Shown here: positions 8,433 to 14,449 of the stretch, piece by piece | How positions within the stretch are numbered: position 1 is the stretch's first letter | Layout: each line of letters begins with the position of its first letter | Origin: CAZTYW01 sp964617695 | GTDB lineage: Bacteria > Chloroflexota > Dehalococcoidia > UBA2247 > RBG-13-53-26 | Length of the DNA stretch: 14,768 bases | Direction of reading: 5' to 3' | Assembly: GCA_964617695.1 (NCBI GenBank) | Contig: CAZTYW010000051.1 | Location: 1-14,768, forward strand | Position numbers and translations under genes: made by a program | The notes under the pieces: generated by a model | What the model was told of the DNA's origin: nothing | Databases searched by the model: none | What the model saw: the letters and a program-made list of their open reading frames with translations, nothing else

Positions 8433-8461
8433 TTGACACTCAGACAGGCCTGTGTTAGTCT
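8433..8461 (+). promoter_or_regulatory. Probable promoter of the tRNA gene
   Basis: TTGACA at 8433-8438, 17-bp spacer, then a weak -10 TAGTCT (8456-8461), 10 bases before the tRNA 5' end. The perfect -35 and position fit a stable-RNA promoter; the -10 is poor (three of six matches). A 10-bp palindrome ACAGGCCTGT lies in the spacer. Confidence 0.5.
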
Positions 8462-8471
8462 TTTGCTGCCT

Positions 8472-8543
8472 GGCAGCGTAGCTCAGTGGTAGAGCAGGGG
8501 ACTCATAAGCCTCGGGTCAGTGGTTCGATCCCACTCGCTGCCA
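8472..8543 (+). tRNA. tRNA with CAU anticodon (elongator Met, or Ile2)
   Basis: Cloverleaf checks by hand. The 7-bp acceptor GGCAGCG (8472-8478) pairs perfectly with CGCTGCC (8536-8542), with discriminator A8543. The D stem is GCTC/GAGC. The anticodon loop CTCATAA has CAT at 8504-8506. The variable loop has 5 nt, and the T arm AGTGG-TTCGATC-CCACT has a 5-bp stem. CCA is not fully encoded. The anticodon stem has an A-G opposition next to the loop and one G-T pair. A G1-C72 pair and the lack of three G-C pairs at the base of the anticodon stem argue against initiator fMet. Elongator Met and lysidine-modified Ile2 cannot be separated by eye. Confidence 0.93.
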
Positions 8544-8732
8544 TTTTGAAGCACTGTGCGTCCCAGTGCACTTCACGTTCAAGATCACTCAAGATCTTGG
8601 ACAACACCTTCCAGGAGTTCAGAAACCGAGAATTGTCTGGACAGAGAGGATATTCCTCCAACGGACGGCTCCAGCTTCTCTTGCAGTCGAGGAAGGTGTA
8701 AGGAAGCATCTCCTGCCACAACTCGGTTGTGC

Positions 8733-9089
8733 AGAATAGAGCTAGGCGTGTTTCTACGAGAACTTGACACCGACAAAGGCAGAAAAGAAGCCTATGCGCC
8801 CTTTGGCTGACCATCGGACAACCATCTGAGGCTATGGCTTGCCCCGTATCGGCCAAACGGGAATATCTGGGGCATTGACAAGTGGGGAGTAGACTCGATA
8901 TTGCGGCGCCTGGAGGCAACAATCGGCCCCGCCCCTGCAACCCTCACGCCTTCCGCCTAACCTTCGCATGCCTACCCACCAAGAGAAGCAGGCGTGGATA
9001 CTATGAGTATCAAAGACCTTGGCAGGTGGGAGTCTCTAGAAACTGCAACAACGCACGGGTCGGTGACGTTCCAGGACAGTCTGATGTTT
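8733..9089 (+). pseudogene. Tyrosine recombinase (phage-type integrase) C-terminal remnant, frameshifted
   Basis: Reading the + strand piece by piece gives a recombinase catalytic domain. RELDTDKGRKEAYAPFG is followed by a TGA (8808-8810) and then, in the same frame, YRPNGNIWGIDKWGVDSILRRLEA. The next segment is in another frame: CNPHAFRLTFACL (about 8931-8975), the H-x-x-R motif. The frame then returns for REAGVDTMSIKDLGRWESLE and SVTFQDSLMF, ending near 9089. The second frame has a stop in the first (TAA 8958-8960), so at least one stop and two frameshifts break the gene. The expected tyrosine context after SLE is also altered (TATTHGSVTF where families have about xxYTRSVTF), so the nucleophile Tyr is lost. 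It starts about 190 bases after the tRNA, the classic site for integrase genes. The stretch 8544-8732 may be its decayed upstream half; no gene is readable there. Confidence 0.7.
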
Positions 9090-9195
9090 GGGGGCCGTTG
9101 TCTTGGGTGCAAAATCAGCCAGATATTCAGAGAGGGCAGGCGGTGCTATCCTTGGACAAGAATGACCTTGGAGTGCAGCTGTGCTATTGGACGTG

Positions 9196-10305
9196 TCACA
9201 GCATATCAGAGTCACCCATTTGAACATACCAGTTTGCCGGCTTCTGCAAGAATTCCTTGGGAATACTGGGCGAGCTTGAGTAGGCGCAGAATCGGAGACT
9301 CCTCACGAAAGGTATGGACCTAAATCCATTTCTGGCAAAAGCCTTGGCAAGTGACCTGCCTCCAATGCCAGCGCAGTAGACGAGATCCACATTCTCTCGC
9401 GTACAGCGCTGAACGGTTTCGGCAATCAGACACTGAGCTATCTCCTCTGATTCTGCGAGGATGTCAAAGATGACAGCGACTCTTGCCTGATTCATATGCA
9501 TACAGCGTAGCACTAGATAGCCAGAGACCACCCCTGCCCGTTCGGCGACATATACCAAGTAGTCCATATCGGGCACACTGGCGTACCGCCAGTTCAGGTG
9601 GTCTTTAGTCCTTTCAACCATTATTTGATGCTGATGCGAGACTCTAGCCCAGAGGTCATTGACCCGCTCATCAAATCGGGGCACCTCAGCAATAGTCAGA
9701 CCTTCCACAACCGGTGCTTTGCTGCTCCTGAAAAGTACTCCCCCCAGTAGTCTACCTGCTAGCCCACCAAGCATTAGCAGGAAGCCATTGCCGATCTGTA
9801 TACTCAAAGCATTCCGCCAATTCAGCGGCTTGATTACTGCTCGCACGGTGTCAATATGGAACCAGTCTAGTTTCCTCATAAATCCCGGGTACGAAAACTG
9901 ATTTGGAAATCCATGCACAATATCTATACCATCGCTGTGAGCTTCTGCATACACTGCTTTTGCCAGCGTCTCAAAGATTCCCTGACGTCTGTAGTCGGGA
10001 TGCGTCATCGTATCGAAAGAAAGAGCACCAAGCACGCTGCGGTCGCCGACTTTCATCATGACGGGTGCTATCGCATATTGCCCGACTGCCTTGCCGTCAT
10101 GCTCGGCAAGGCATATCCTCCCCCTTCCGCTGGGGTTGTCCCCATACATCCACTGCCACCATCTCATCCATTGCTCGCGTTGGTATTGCCGCTCGGGGTA
10201 TACAGCTTTCCATAGTTCGAGGATGGCTTCCTCATCGCCGTCCCTAAAGGCCCTCTGCGACCACTTGCGTTCGTTGCTGCTCATCTTCTGATAGGCCCCA
10301 GTCAC
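9196..10305 (-). CDS. GNAT-family N-acetyltransferase
   Basis: Protein of 369 aa. The N-terminal half carries a GNAT core: AVGQYAIAPVMMKVG, then LSFDTMTHPDYRRQGIFETL (about 96-115), with the RRQGIF pyrophosphate-binding loop for acetyl-CoA and a following helix. The C-terminal half (DHLNWRYASVPDMDYLVYVAER..., VAVIFDILAE...) looks like a second, degenerate GNAT-like fold. The family transfers acetyl or other acyl groups to amines; the acceptor is unknown. It lies 41 bases after a polysaccharide deacetylase in the same direction, so an aminosugar or surface-polysaccharide acceptor is plausible but inferred. Start given at GTG 10305; ATG 10284 (MSSNERK) is an alternative, both with weak ribosome sites. 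The gene is clearly richer in A/T than the genes left of it, hinting at horizontal origin. Confidence 0.75.
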   Translation of the reverse strand: MTGAYQKMSSNERKWSQRAFRDGDEEAILELWKAVYPERQYQREQWMRWWQWMYGDNPSGRGRICLAEHDGKAVGQYAIAPVMMKVGDRSVLGALSFDTMTHPDYRRQGIFETLAKAVYAEAHSDGIDIVHGFPNQFSYPGFMRKLDWFHIDTVRAVIKPLNWRNALSIQIGNGFLLMLGGLAGRLLGGVLFRSSKAPVVEGLTIAEVPRFDERVNDLWARVSHQHQIMVERTKDHLNWRYASVPDMDYLVYVAERAGVVSGYLVLRCMHMNQARVAVIFDILAESEEIAQCLIAETVQRCTRENVDLVYCAGIGGRSLAKAFARNGFRSIPFVRSLRFCAYSSSPSIPKEFLQKPANWYVQMGDSDML

Positions 10306-10346
10306 CGCTTGGCCCTTGATGCACTACTCCGAAAGTCAAAGAGCAT

Positions 10347-11162
10347 CTAGACTTGCTCTCCTTTGTGTCGCAGGGATGTAACTTCCTCTGCGGGCACCAA
10401 TCTATAGTCTCTGGCTAGCATCCGAAGAATGCTAGCCAGATATTCTATGAATGTGTCTCCACTGTTCTTGGAGAACGAACCATTGTACTTTACGGCATCC
10501 CAGGAGTGCATGGCTAGGCTAATGAACTCAGGTTTCTTCAGCATCAATAGAACTCTGTACAAGTGTGGACTTAGCACCCTTATCCAAGTCCCACTTAGCG
10601 GAATGCCAAATACCAGAGGAGTGTTGGGAATCTCCAAGATTCTATGTCCGCCTTTTTCCCTATAGTTGTCGTAGCTTGGATGATATGGTTCTGTGGGCGC
10701 CTTCCCCTTGTATCCAACGTATTTCCTAAGAGGAATATACCTTGGGACTACACTACTGTCGTAGGCGAAGCCACACTTCTCTAGTAGTCTCAACTGAGTA
10801 TTGTCTATCATGTGCATGACTGCTCGAAACCCTTTCGGATTTCGGCCAAGAATCCTCCCATAGACTCTACAAGAATCCTCCAACTGTTTCTCTCGCTCAG
10901 CAGCTAATAGCCTATAGAGAGGCAAATGATAGTATCCATGACAGGCAATCTCATGTTTTACCGACCATCTCTCGACCAGTCTGGGGTACTTCTCCAAAAC
11001 CTCCCCGGTTGCAAAAAGAGACGCTCTGAGTCCAAACTCGTTGAATACTTCGAGGATTCTATCTAGGCTCTCCACACCTCGGAAGGTCTTCGAGCCACCG
11101 GAGTCCGGCTGCAAATCAGCCAAATCCTCTTCTACGTCCACTGAAACGGCGCAGACTCTCAC
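10347..11162 (-). CDS. Polysaccharide deacetylase (NodB/CE4-like, exopolysaccharide-locus type)
   Basis: Protein of 271 aa. Start GTG at 11162, chosen because GGAGG lies 8 bases upstream. NodB-homology motifs: motif 1 SVDVEEDL (7-14), as in the DVEDYF form of exopolysaccharide-locus deacetylases; motif 2 HEIACHGYYH (His75 and His79 as zinc ligands); motif 3 GFRAVMH (Arg113; families usually have RAP); then KCGFAYDSSVVP. The enzyme removes N-acetyl groups from polysaccharide amino sugars. No signal peptide, so it may act on lipid-linked intermediates in the cytosol. It is followed by the GNAT gene and shares its low GC. No glycosyltransferases or polymerases are present in this window, so the pair looks like an isolated fragment of a surface-polysaccharide locus. 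Confidence 0.82.
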   Translation of the reverse strand: MRVCAVSVDVEEDLADLQPDSGGSKTFRGVESLDRILEVFNEFGLRASLFATGEVLEKYPRLVERWSVKHEIACHGYYHLPLYRLLAAEREKQLEDSCRVYGRILGRNPKGFRAVMHMIDNTQLRLLEKCGFAYDSSVVPRYIPLRKYVGYKGKAPTEPYHPSYDNYREKGGHRILEIPNTPLVFGIPLSGTWIRVLSPHLYRVLLMLKKPEFISLAMHSWDAVKYNGSFSKNSGDTFIEYLASILRMLARDYRLVPAEEVTSLRHKGEQV

Positions 11163-11792
11163 CTCGTTGCCCTCCCCTACCAGTCGACTTCATATCTCGC
11201 GGTCTGGGCAAACGGGAAAGACGGCAAGCGCAGACCCATCAAGAACTGGCGAAACCCAGCGGCGGCCTGTAAAAGCTCTGAGGCTGCCCCAGGAATGTCA
11301 CCGACCCTCACAGGCGGTCTTGACTGCCCTGTACCGACCGCTTCGTCTGTTTCCGCTCTCCATGCTGCTCGTCTCGTCCATGTTAAGTTTCACAGCGTTT
11401 CTGCTACTCATGTCGCCTTTTGAATCTGTTGTTGCCGTCAGCCACCAATCGCCCCCCTTTTCTGGTTCCATTGTAGCATCCCAATCGAAGCTTGGATACG
11501 GATTCGGGGAAGACTCGCAGACTCACTCAGTGATGCCGAAGGCCCAGGTAGAACGGAGAACGAGAGAACAGCGGAGCGAAACCAAGCCATAATGTTTCTG
11601 TCTCACAAATGATCACGACGGCGGCGTCTTCCTGAAGTTGAAGCTGTCCCGGGGCGTCACGGATTGGCGTACCTTCGCACGATCTCCGGGGACTACCACG
11701 CCTGCCCGGCTTCTTGAAGGTCACTGGGTTCAACCTGGCTGTCCTCAGTCGCAGGTGGAAGTCGAACAGGAGGGGGCGGGGCAAGTTGTCTC
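11163..11792. other. Gap of about 630 bases without a convincing gene
   Basis: No reading frame has a ribosome site, family motif or sensible composition here; the longest + frame simply continues from the antisense of the deacetylase gene. On the - strand a TGC-TACAAT extended -10 element (TACAAT at 11475-11470) has no good -35, but could start the deacetylase transcript with a leader of about 300 bases. The stretch separates the low-GC deacetylase pair from the secreted-protein cluster and may be the decayed right part of the island. Confidence 0.5.
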
Positions 11793-12017
11793 CTACCCTC
11801 TACACACCCCGAACATGACCCACCATAACCGGGATTTTGTGCCACCCGCAGGCAGCCTTGACAGCTTGACTTCAGTCTCCCGCAGGTCATCGCTAACAGC
11901 ATCTAAGCGACTCTGCACAGTCTCGAGCTCTGTGTGAGTCGGCTGAGTGCAAACCAAGACAGTGAGGACAAGCAGAAGGATCGCCAAGACAGCCGTTGTC
12001 AGGTACCACTTCTTCAC
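11793..12017 (-). CDS. Small membrane-anchored protein with coiled coil, function unknown
   Basis: Protein of 74 aa starting at GTG 12017, preceded by AGGGGGTGA at about 4 bases. One N-terminal hydrophobic helix (MKKWYLTTAVLAILLLVLTV, then LVC) is followed by a short coiled-coil-like stretch ELETVQSRLDAVSDDLRETE with leucine/valine at heptad spacing. After it comes a basic, glycine-rich tail. The Cys after LTVLV lacks the small residue needed at -1 for a lipobox, so a membrane anchor is more likely than a lipoprotein. Not recognised as any named family. It is the last - strand gene of the surface cluster, after the hairpin at 12089-12135. It may be real but is short, so confidence is moderate. 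Confidence 0.5.
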   Translation of the reverse strand: MKKWYLTTAVLAILLLVLTVLVCTQPTHTELETVQSRLDAVSDDLRETEVKLSRLPAGGTKSRLWWVMFGVCRG

Positions 12018-12088
12018 AAGTCACCCCCTGCTTTGGAACAGTGGCCTGCCCGCACTAAGCCGCACACTTGCCTCACCCAGAATGGCAA

Positions 12089-12135
12089 GCAGGAGTCAGG
12101 GCGGGATCAGGAGATCGGCGCCGGCTGACTCCTGC
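12089..12135 (-). terminator. Long-stem hairpin after the 192-aa secreted protein gene
   Basis: Perfect 11-bp inverted repeat: GCAGGAGTCAG (12089-12099) with CTGACTCCTGC (12125-12135), enclosing 25 bases that hold a smaller GATC-AGGA-GATC hairpin. It starts 13 bases past the stop at 12149. No U tract follows on the - strand (TTGCCATTCT), so it may be a 3'-end stabiliser or a weak terminator. Confidence 0.45.
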
Positions 12136-12148
12136 CTATCCATCCTTC

Positions 12149-12727
12149 CTAGCACGGTAGAGGGGCACCAAAGCCTGTCGGTATCTCGGCGAAGGTCTCG
12201 CCCTGACCTCCAACAACCTTGTGGAGGACAGCGAACTGGCCCCAGATCGGATTGGTGTAGCCTGAGGTGTCGCCTACCCACCTGATTGTGGACAGAATGG
12301 TGAGGTGGCCCTGGTACAAAACACTTCCATCCACGTTATAGACCGTCCCCGTGCCTTCAACATGGTTGGTGCACCAGGCACTGGCATTCCAGGGCTTCTC
12401 GTCGCCGTTCTTTCGAATGCCGTCAGGACCGAAGACCGCCATCTGCCAGGCCTTGCTCCACTTCATCCGGAGCTGGGACTCGGCCACCGTGACCAGGACC
12501 TCGTGGTAGTTCCCGTCAGTGTCGTAATACCCATACGAGTCCGTTGGGTTCCCGTAGTAGGTATCCGGGTCACTGTCCCGGTCGGCATCACCGAATGGGC
12601 CGTTGAACAGCCTCGCCGTGTAGTTGTAGCCGTACTGGTCAACAGCCCCCTGGGCCAAGACGCTGACGCTCGACAGTACGAGCATCAGCAAGACCACCAG
12701 CACACCGACTAATGCAGTCCACTTCAT
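12149..12727 (-). CDS. Secreted protein of unknown function (signal peptide)
   Basis: Protein of 192 aa with ATG 12727 and a strong AGGAGGAG site. It has a Sec signal peptide: MKW, a hydrophobic core VGVLVVLLMLVL, and a likely cut after VLA (residue 25) before QGAVDQ. The mature part is rich in Tyr, Asp and Gly (DQYGYNYTARLFNGPFGDAD, PTDSYGYYDTDGNY). It also contains AWCTNHVEGTGTVYNVDG and ends in a Cys two residues after PL. The even spacing of aromatic beta-strand-like segments suggests an exported beta-rich domain. The two mature cysteines (in AWCTN and at the C-terminus) could pair. I recognise no family. A cloverleaf-like repeat lies 131 bases upstream of the start. Confidence 0.75.
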   Translation of the reverse strand: MKWTALVGVLVVLLMLVLSSVSVLAQGAVDQYGYNYTARLFNGPFGDADRDSDPDTYYGNPTDSYGYYDTDGNYHEVLVTVAESQLRMKWSKAWQMAVFGPDGIRKNGDEKPWNASAWCTNHVEGTGTVYNVDGSVLYQGHLTILSTIRWVGDTSGYTNPIWGQFAVLHKVVGGQGETFAEIPTGFGAPLPC

Positions 12728-12836
12728 TGGCCTCTCCTCCTTTCTAGAATGCTATGTGCGGCATCGACAGTCAGCAGATCCGCATTGACGATACTTCACT
12801 GCTTGTCACGCCTGAGCCTCCTCTCGGCGGGAAACG

Positions 12837-12866
12837 TTGATCGAGGGTGCTTCAGTAGGGTAAAAT
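12837..12866 (+). promoter_or_regulatory. Promoter-like boxes ahead of cloverleaf repeat 1
   Basis: TTGATC (12837-12842), 18-bp spacer, TAAAAT (12861-12866). The start expected about 7 bases on (near 12872-12873) is the first base of the closing stem of repeat 1. The same arrangement exists at repeat 2. Confidence 0.4.
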
Positions 12867-12871
12867 GTACA

Positions 12872-12943
12872 AGCGGGGGCGACCTGTAGTAACAGCCCTT
12901 GTTGCAGCACAAGGTCCTCTGTGTACCCCCAGACGTCCCCGCT
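12872..12943 (+). ncRNA. Candidate structured small RNA, cloverleaf repeat copy 1
   Basis: 72 nt that fold into a closed cloverleaf. The closing stem pairs 12872-12881 (AGCGGGGGCG) with 12934-12943 (CGTCCCCGCT), 10 bp including one G-U. Hairpins are CTGT-AGTA-ACAG (12884-12895), CCTTGT-TGCAGC-ACAAGG (12897-12914) and TCTG-8 nt-CAGA (12918-12933). A TTTTGTGT run follows the stem, so the element could end its own transcript. It has no tRNA features (no TTC-x-A T loop, no plausible anticodon arm). The transcript strand is inferred as + because the G-U pair would be A-C on the other strand and because of the upstream boxes. It lies between the lipoprotein gene and the 192-aa secreted-protein gene, both on -. 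It could instead be a structured DNA repeat or mobile element. Confidence 0.45.
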
Positions 12944-12950
12944 TTTGTGT

Positions 12951-13442
12951 CTAGTTACCTCCCCAGATAGGAATACTCGGGTATGCTATCCCGCTGACCA
13001 CTACCATCTTGTGGGTGACGAGGGAGAAGCGGTTGTCGAAGAAGAGGATGTACTCGCCGTCGGTCGCCGCCACAAAGGCGAAACTGTGATTCTGGCACGG
13101 GCGCGACTTAGTCCACAGGATTACGTTGCCATCCGGATCCTCGATCCAGAAGTCGACGTCGTTACCTCCGCCATCGATGGTGAAGAAGCCCTCAAACCGT
13201 ACACCGGCATCGAGCTGCATGCGCTTGCTTTCGCAAGTGCCCGCTTCGACCAGGATGGCCACGTGGTCAAGTACTGGAATCGGGTCGTTGACGCTCAGGT
13301 CAGCCGGGTCACCAGCCGGCCCTTGTGGGCCTGGTGGCCCCTGTGGTCCCTGCGAACCTGGTAGCCCTTCAGTGCAGGCAACGATGCAAGCAGCACTCAG
13401 AGCCAAGACGCAGACCAGAACCAGTCCGATGCGAACTGCCAT
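12951..13442 (-). CDS. Lipoprotein with collagen-like stalk and GOLD (emp24-type) domain
   Basis: Protein of 163 aa. Start at ATG 13442 with AAAGGAG upstream; an in-frame ATG further up lacks a site. Signal peptide with lipobox IVAC, giving lipidated Cys23 (or LSAAC at Cys19). Seven Gly-x-y triplets follow at residues 26-46, rich in Pro and Gln, like a collagen triple-helix stalk. Residues 78-150 match the GOLD fold of emp24/gp25L/p24: FEGFFTIDGGGNDVDFWIEDPDGN, then SFAFVAATDGEYILFFDN and RFSLVTHK, with the typical DPDG and DNxFS signatures. In eukaryotes GOLD domains mediate contacts with cargo. In bacteria their role is unknown, so a surface-adhesion or scaffold role is an inference. The protein is expected on the outer face of the cell membrane. 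Last of four co-directed secreted-protein genes. Confidence 0.8.
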   Translation of the reverse strand: MAVRIGLVLVCVLALSAACIVACTEGLPGSQGPQGPPGPQGPAGDPADLSVNDPIPVLDHVAILVEAGTCESKRMQLDAGVRFEGFFTIDGGGNDVDFWIEDPDGNVILWTKSRPCQNHSFAFVAATDGEYILFFDNRFSLVTHKMVVVSGIAYPSIPIWGGN

Positions 13443-13480
13443 ATTTCTCCTTTCTGTAGGGAAGTGAGGACGGCCAAGGA

Positions 13481-13867
13481 TCACTGGGCTACACTCTCGA
13501 AGGTGATCTCGAAGTCGATGCTTCCCACAGCAGCATCAGGATTTGTACTCAGCGCCAGGGTACAAAGCACGCTGTCATTGGGTGCGAGACCAGTGATGGC
13601 GTCAGCCGAAACAGTGCCAGTGCTGGCGGGAAGATCGGAAACTACGGTTACGCCTACGGTTACAGTAGCCTCATTCTTGATATAGACATCCTGCGTTATC
13701 GAGGTCCCCTGTATCATGTCTCCCCAGGCGATATTTTCGACTGGAGTAACACAAGCTGAGTCACTGTAAATGGCCACCTCCTCGTTGACCGCTCGGCCAC
13801 ACGACATGTCGGCAACCACTATGCCGAGGCCAAGAATCAATAGAACGACGATTGCACTGTGTTTCAC
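13481..13867 (-). CDS. Secreted beta-rich protein, paralog 2 of the tandem family
   Basis: Protein of 128 aa, GTG start at 13867 with AAAGGAGA 7 bases upstream. It has an N-terminal hydrophobic segment (AIVVLLILGLGIVVA) and an exported body. The body is a diverged copy of the neighbouring 146-aa protein: VAIYSDSACVTPVENIAWG aligns with IGLYGEAECTTEVTSIAWG, QDVYIKNEATVTV with QEVYVKNEGGVIV, and LAPNDSVLCTLALS with LAPGDVQLCTLTLA. Two aligned cysteines (in SACVT and VLCTL) may form a disulfide. The closing strands are FEITFES versus FDITFDS. The composition resembles immunoglobulin-like beta-sandwich domains of surface proteins. No named function is recognised. It lies between the 146-aa paralog and the collagen/GOLD lipoprotein with short gaps, so it is probably co-transcribed with them. 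Confidence 0.78.
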   Translation of the reverse strand: MKHSAIVVLLILGLGIVVADMSCGRAVNEEVAIYSDSACVTPVENIAWGDMIQGTSITQDVYIKNEATVTVGVTVVSDLPASTGTVSADAITGLAPNDSVLCTLALSTNPDAAVGSIDFEITFESVAQ

Positions 13868-13896
13868 TGTTTGTCTCCTTTCGTCTTCTGGCTTGT

Positions 13897-13923
13897 GTCC
13901 GGCACAGGGAGAGCAGCAGGCGC
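13897..13923 (+). repeat. 27-nt perfect inverted repeat, left arm
   Basis: Identical in reverse complement to 14414-14440. It begins GTCCGGCACAGGG. The pair encloses the 146-aa paralog gene, including its stop and its ribosome site. Confidence 0.85.
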
Positions 13924-13931
13924 CTGCTGCT
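13912..13931 (-). terminator. 20-nt perfect palindrome after the 146-aa gene
   Basis: AGCAGCAGGCGCCTGCTGCT is its own reverse complement and can form an 8-bp stem with a GCGC loop. It is 18 bases past the stop at 13949 on the - strand and overlaps the left arm of the 27-nt inverted repeat. No U tract follows, so termination is doubtful; attenuation or 3'-end protection is possible. Confidence 0.4.
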
Positions 13932-13948
13932 ACGGGTGATAGGTTGGA

Positions 13949-14389
13949 TCAGGGTACTTGGTTGCTGTCGAAGGTAATGTCGAAGGTGACGTCACCTGGT
14001 ATCGCAACTGCGTCTATCGCCAGCGTCAGAGTGCAAAGCTGGACGTCACCGGGTGCGAGATCGGCAACGGGAGTGGCTGAAAGAGTGCCGACCAGAGAAG
14101 CAAGATCTGGACTTGACACGGTCACATCCACAATGACGCCGCCCTCATTCTTGACGTACACCTCCTGCGTTGGGGACGCTCCTTGCATCACCTCTCCCCA
14201 GGCAATACTGGTGACTTCAGTGGTGCATTCGGCCTCACCGTAAAGACCTATAGTCTCATTGGACACTACAGTGACGCTGCTTGGGATAGTTGCGGTGTAT
14301 ACTGCCAGGGCCACCCCGGCGGCCAGGACGACTGCTACTATCGCCACCAAGGGTATCCCAAGTAGTCTCCTCTTCAGTAGTTTTCTCAC
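13949..14389 (-). CDS. Secreted beta-rich protein, paralog 1 of the tandem family
   Basis: Protein of 146 aa, GTG start at 14389 after AAAGGAG. The N-terminus RKLLKRRLLGIP, hydrophobic VAIVAVVLAAGVALAVY and then TATIPSSVTVV is an uncleaved or late-cleaved signal anchor. The body has two cysteines (EAECTTEV and VQLCTLTL), WGEVMQGASPTQEVYVKNEG and a closing VTFDITFDS. It is clearly related to the 128-aa protein downstream and, at its N-terminus only, to the 44-aa frame upstream. Similar short exported beta-rich proteins occur in archaea and Chloroflexota, but no function is assigned here. The gene is exactly enclosed by a perfect 27-nt inverted repeat, so the segment could be flipped or lost as a unit. 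Confidence 0.8.
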   Translation of the reverse strand: MRKLLKRRLLGIPLVAIVAVVLAAGVALAVYTATIPSSVTVVSNETIGLYGEAECTTEVTSIAWGEVMQGASPTQEVYVKNEGGVIVDVTVSSPDLASLVGTLSATPVADLAPGDVQLCTLTLAIDAVAIPGDVTFDITFDSNQVP

Positions 14390-14413
14390 GCTACATCTCC
14401 TTTCTAATTCTTT

Positions 14414-14440
14414 GCGCCTGCTGCTCTCCCTGTGCCGGAC
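14414..14440 (-). repeat. 27-nt perfect inverted repeat, right arm
   Basis: Reverse complement of 13897-13923, all 27 bases. It lies 24 bases upstream of the GTG start of the 146-aa gene and 9 bases past the stop of the 44-aa frame. Confidence 0.85.
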
Positions 14441-14449
14441 CCGCTCTAC

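Noticed and set aside
8503..8940. - strand frame of 145 residues right of the tRNA
   Set aside because: It runs antisense through the tRNA 3' end and opposite the readable recombinase remnant; its last residues are merely the tRNA translated backwards.
11041..11592. + strand frame of 183 residues over the deacetylase start and the gap
   Set aside because: Its first part is antisense to the deacetylase; the rest is Ser/Pro/Arg-rich with no motif and no ribosome site.
12872..12943. The cloverleaf repeats as tRNA genes or pseudo-tRNAs
   Set aside because: The closing stem is 10 bp, no T-loop consensus or D-loop GG is present, and the middle arm has a 6-bp stem with a 6-nt loop; only the general shape is tRNA-like.
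12951..13442. Collagen-like triplets as a low-complexity sequencing artefact
   Set aside because: Only seven triplets, well mixed in sequence (Pro, Gln, Ser, Ala, Asp), bounded by a lipobox and a conserved domain in one intact frame.
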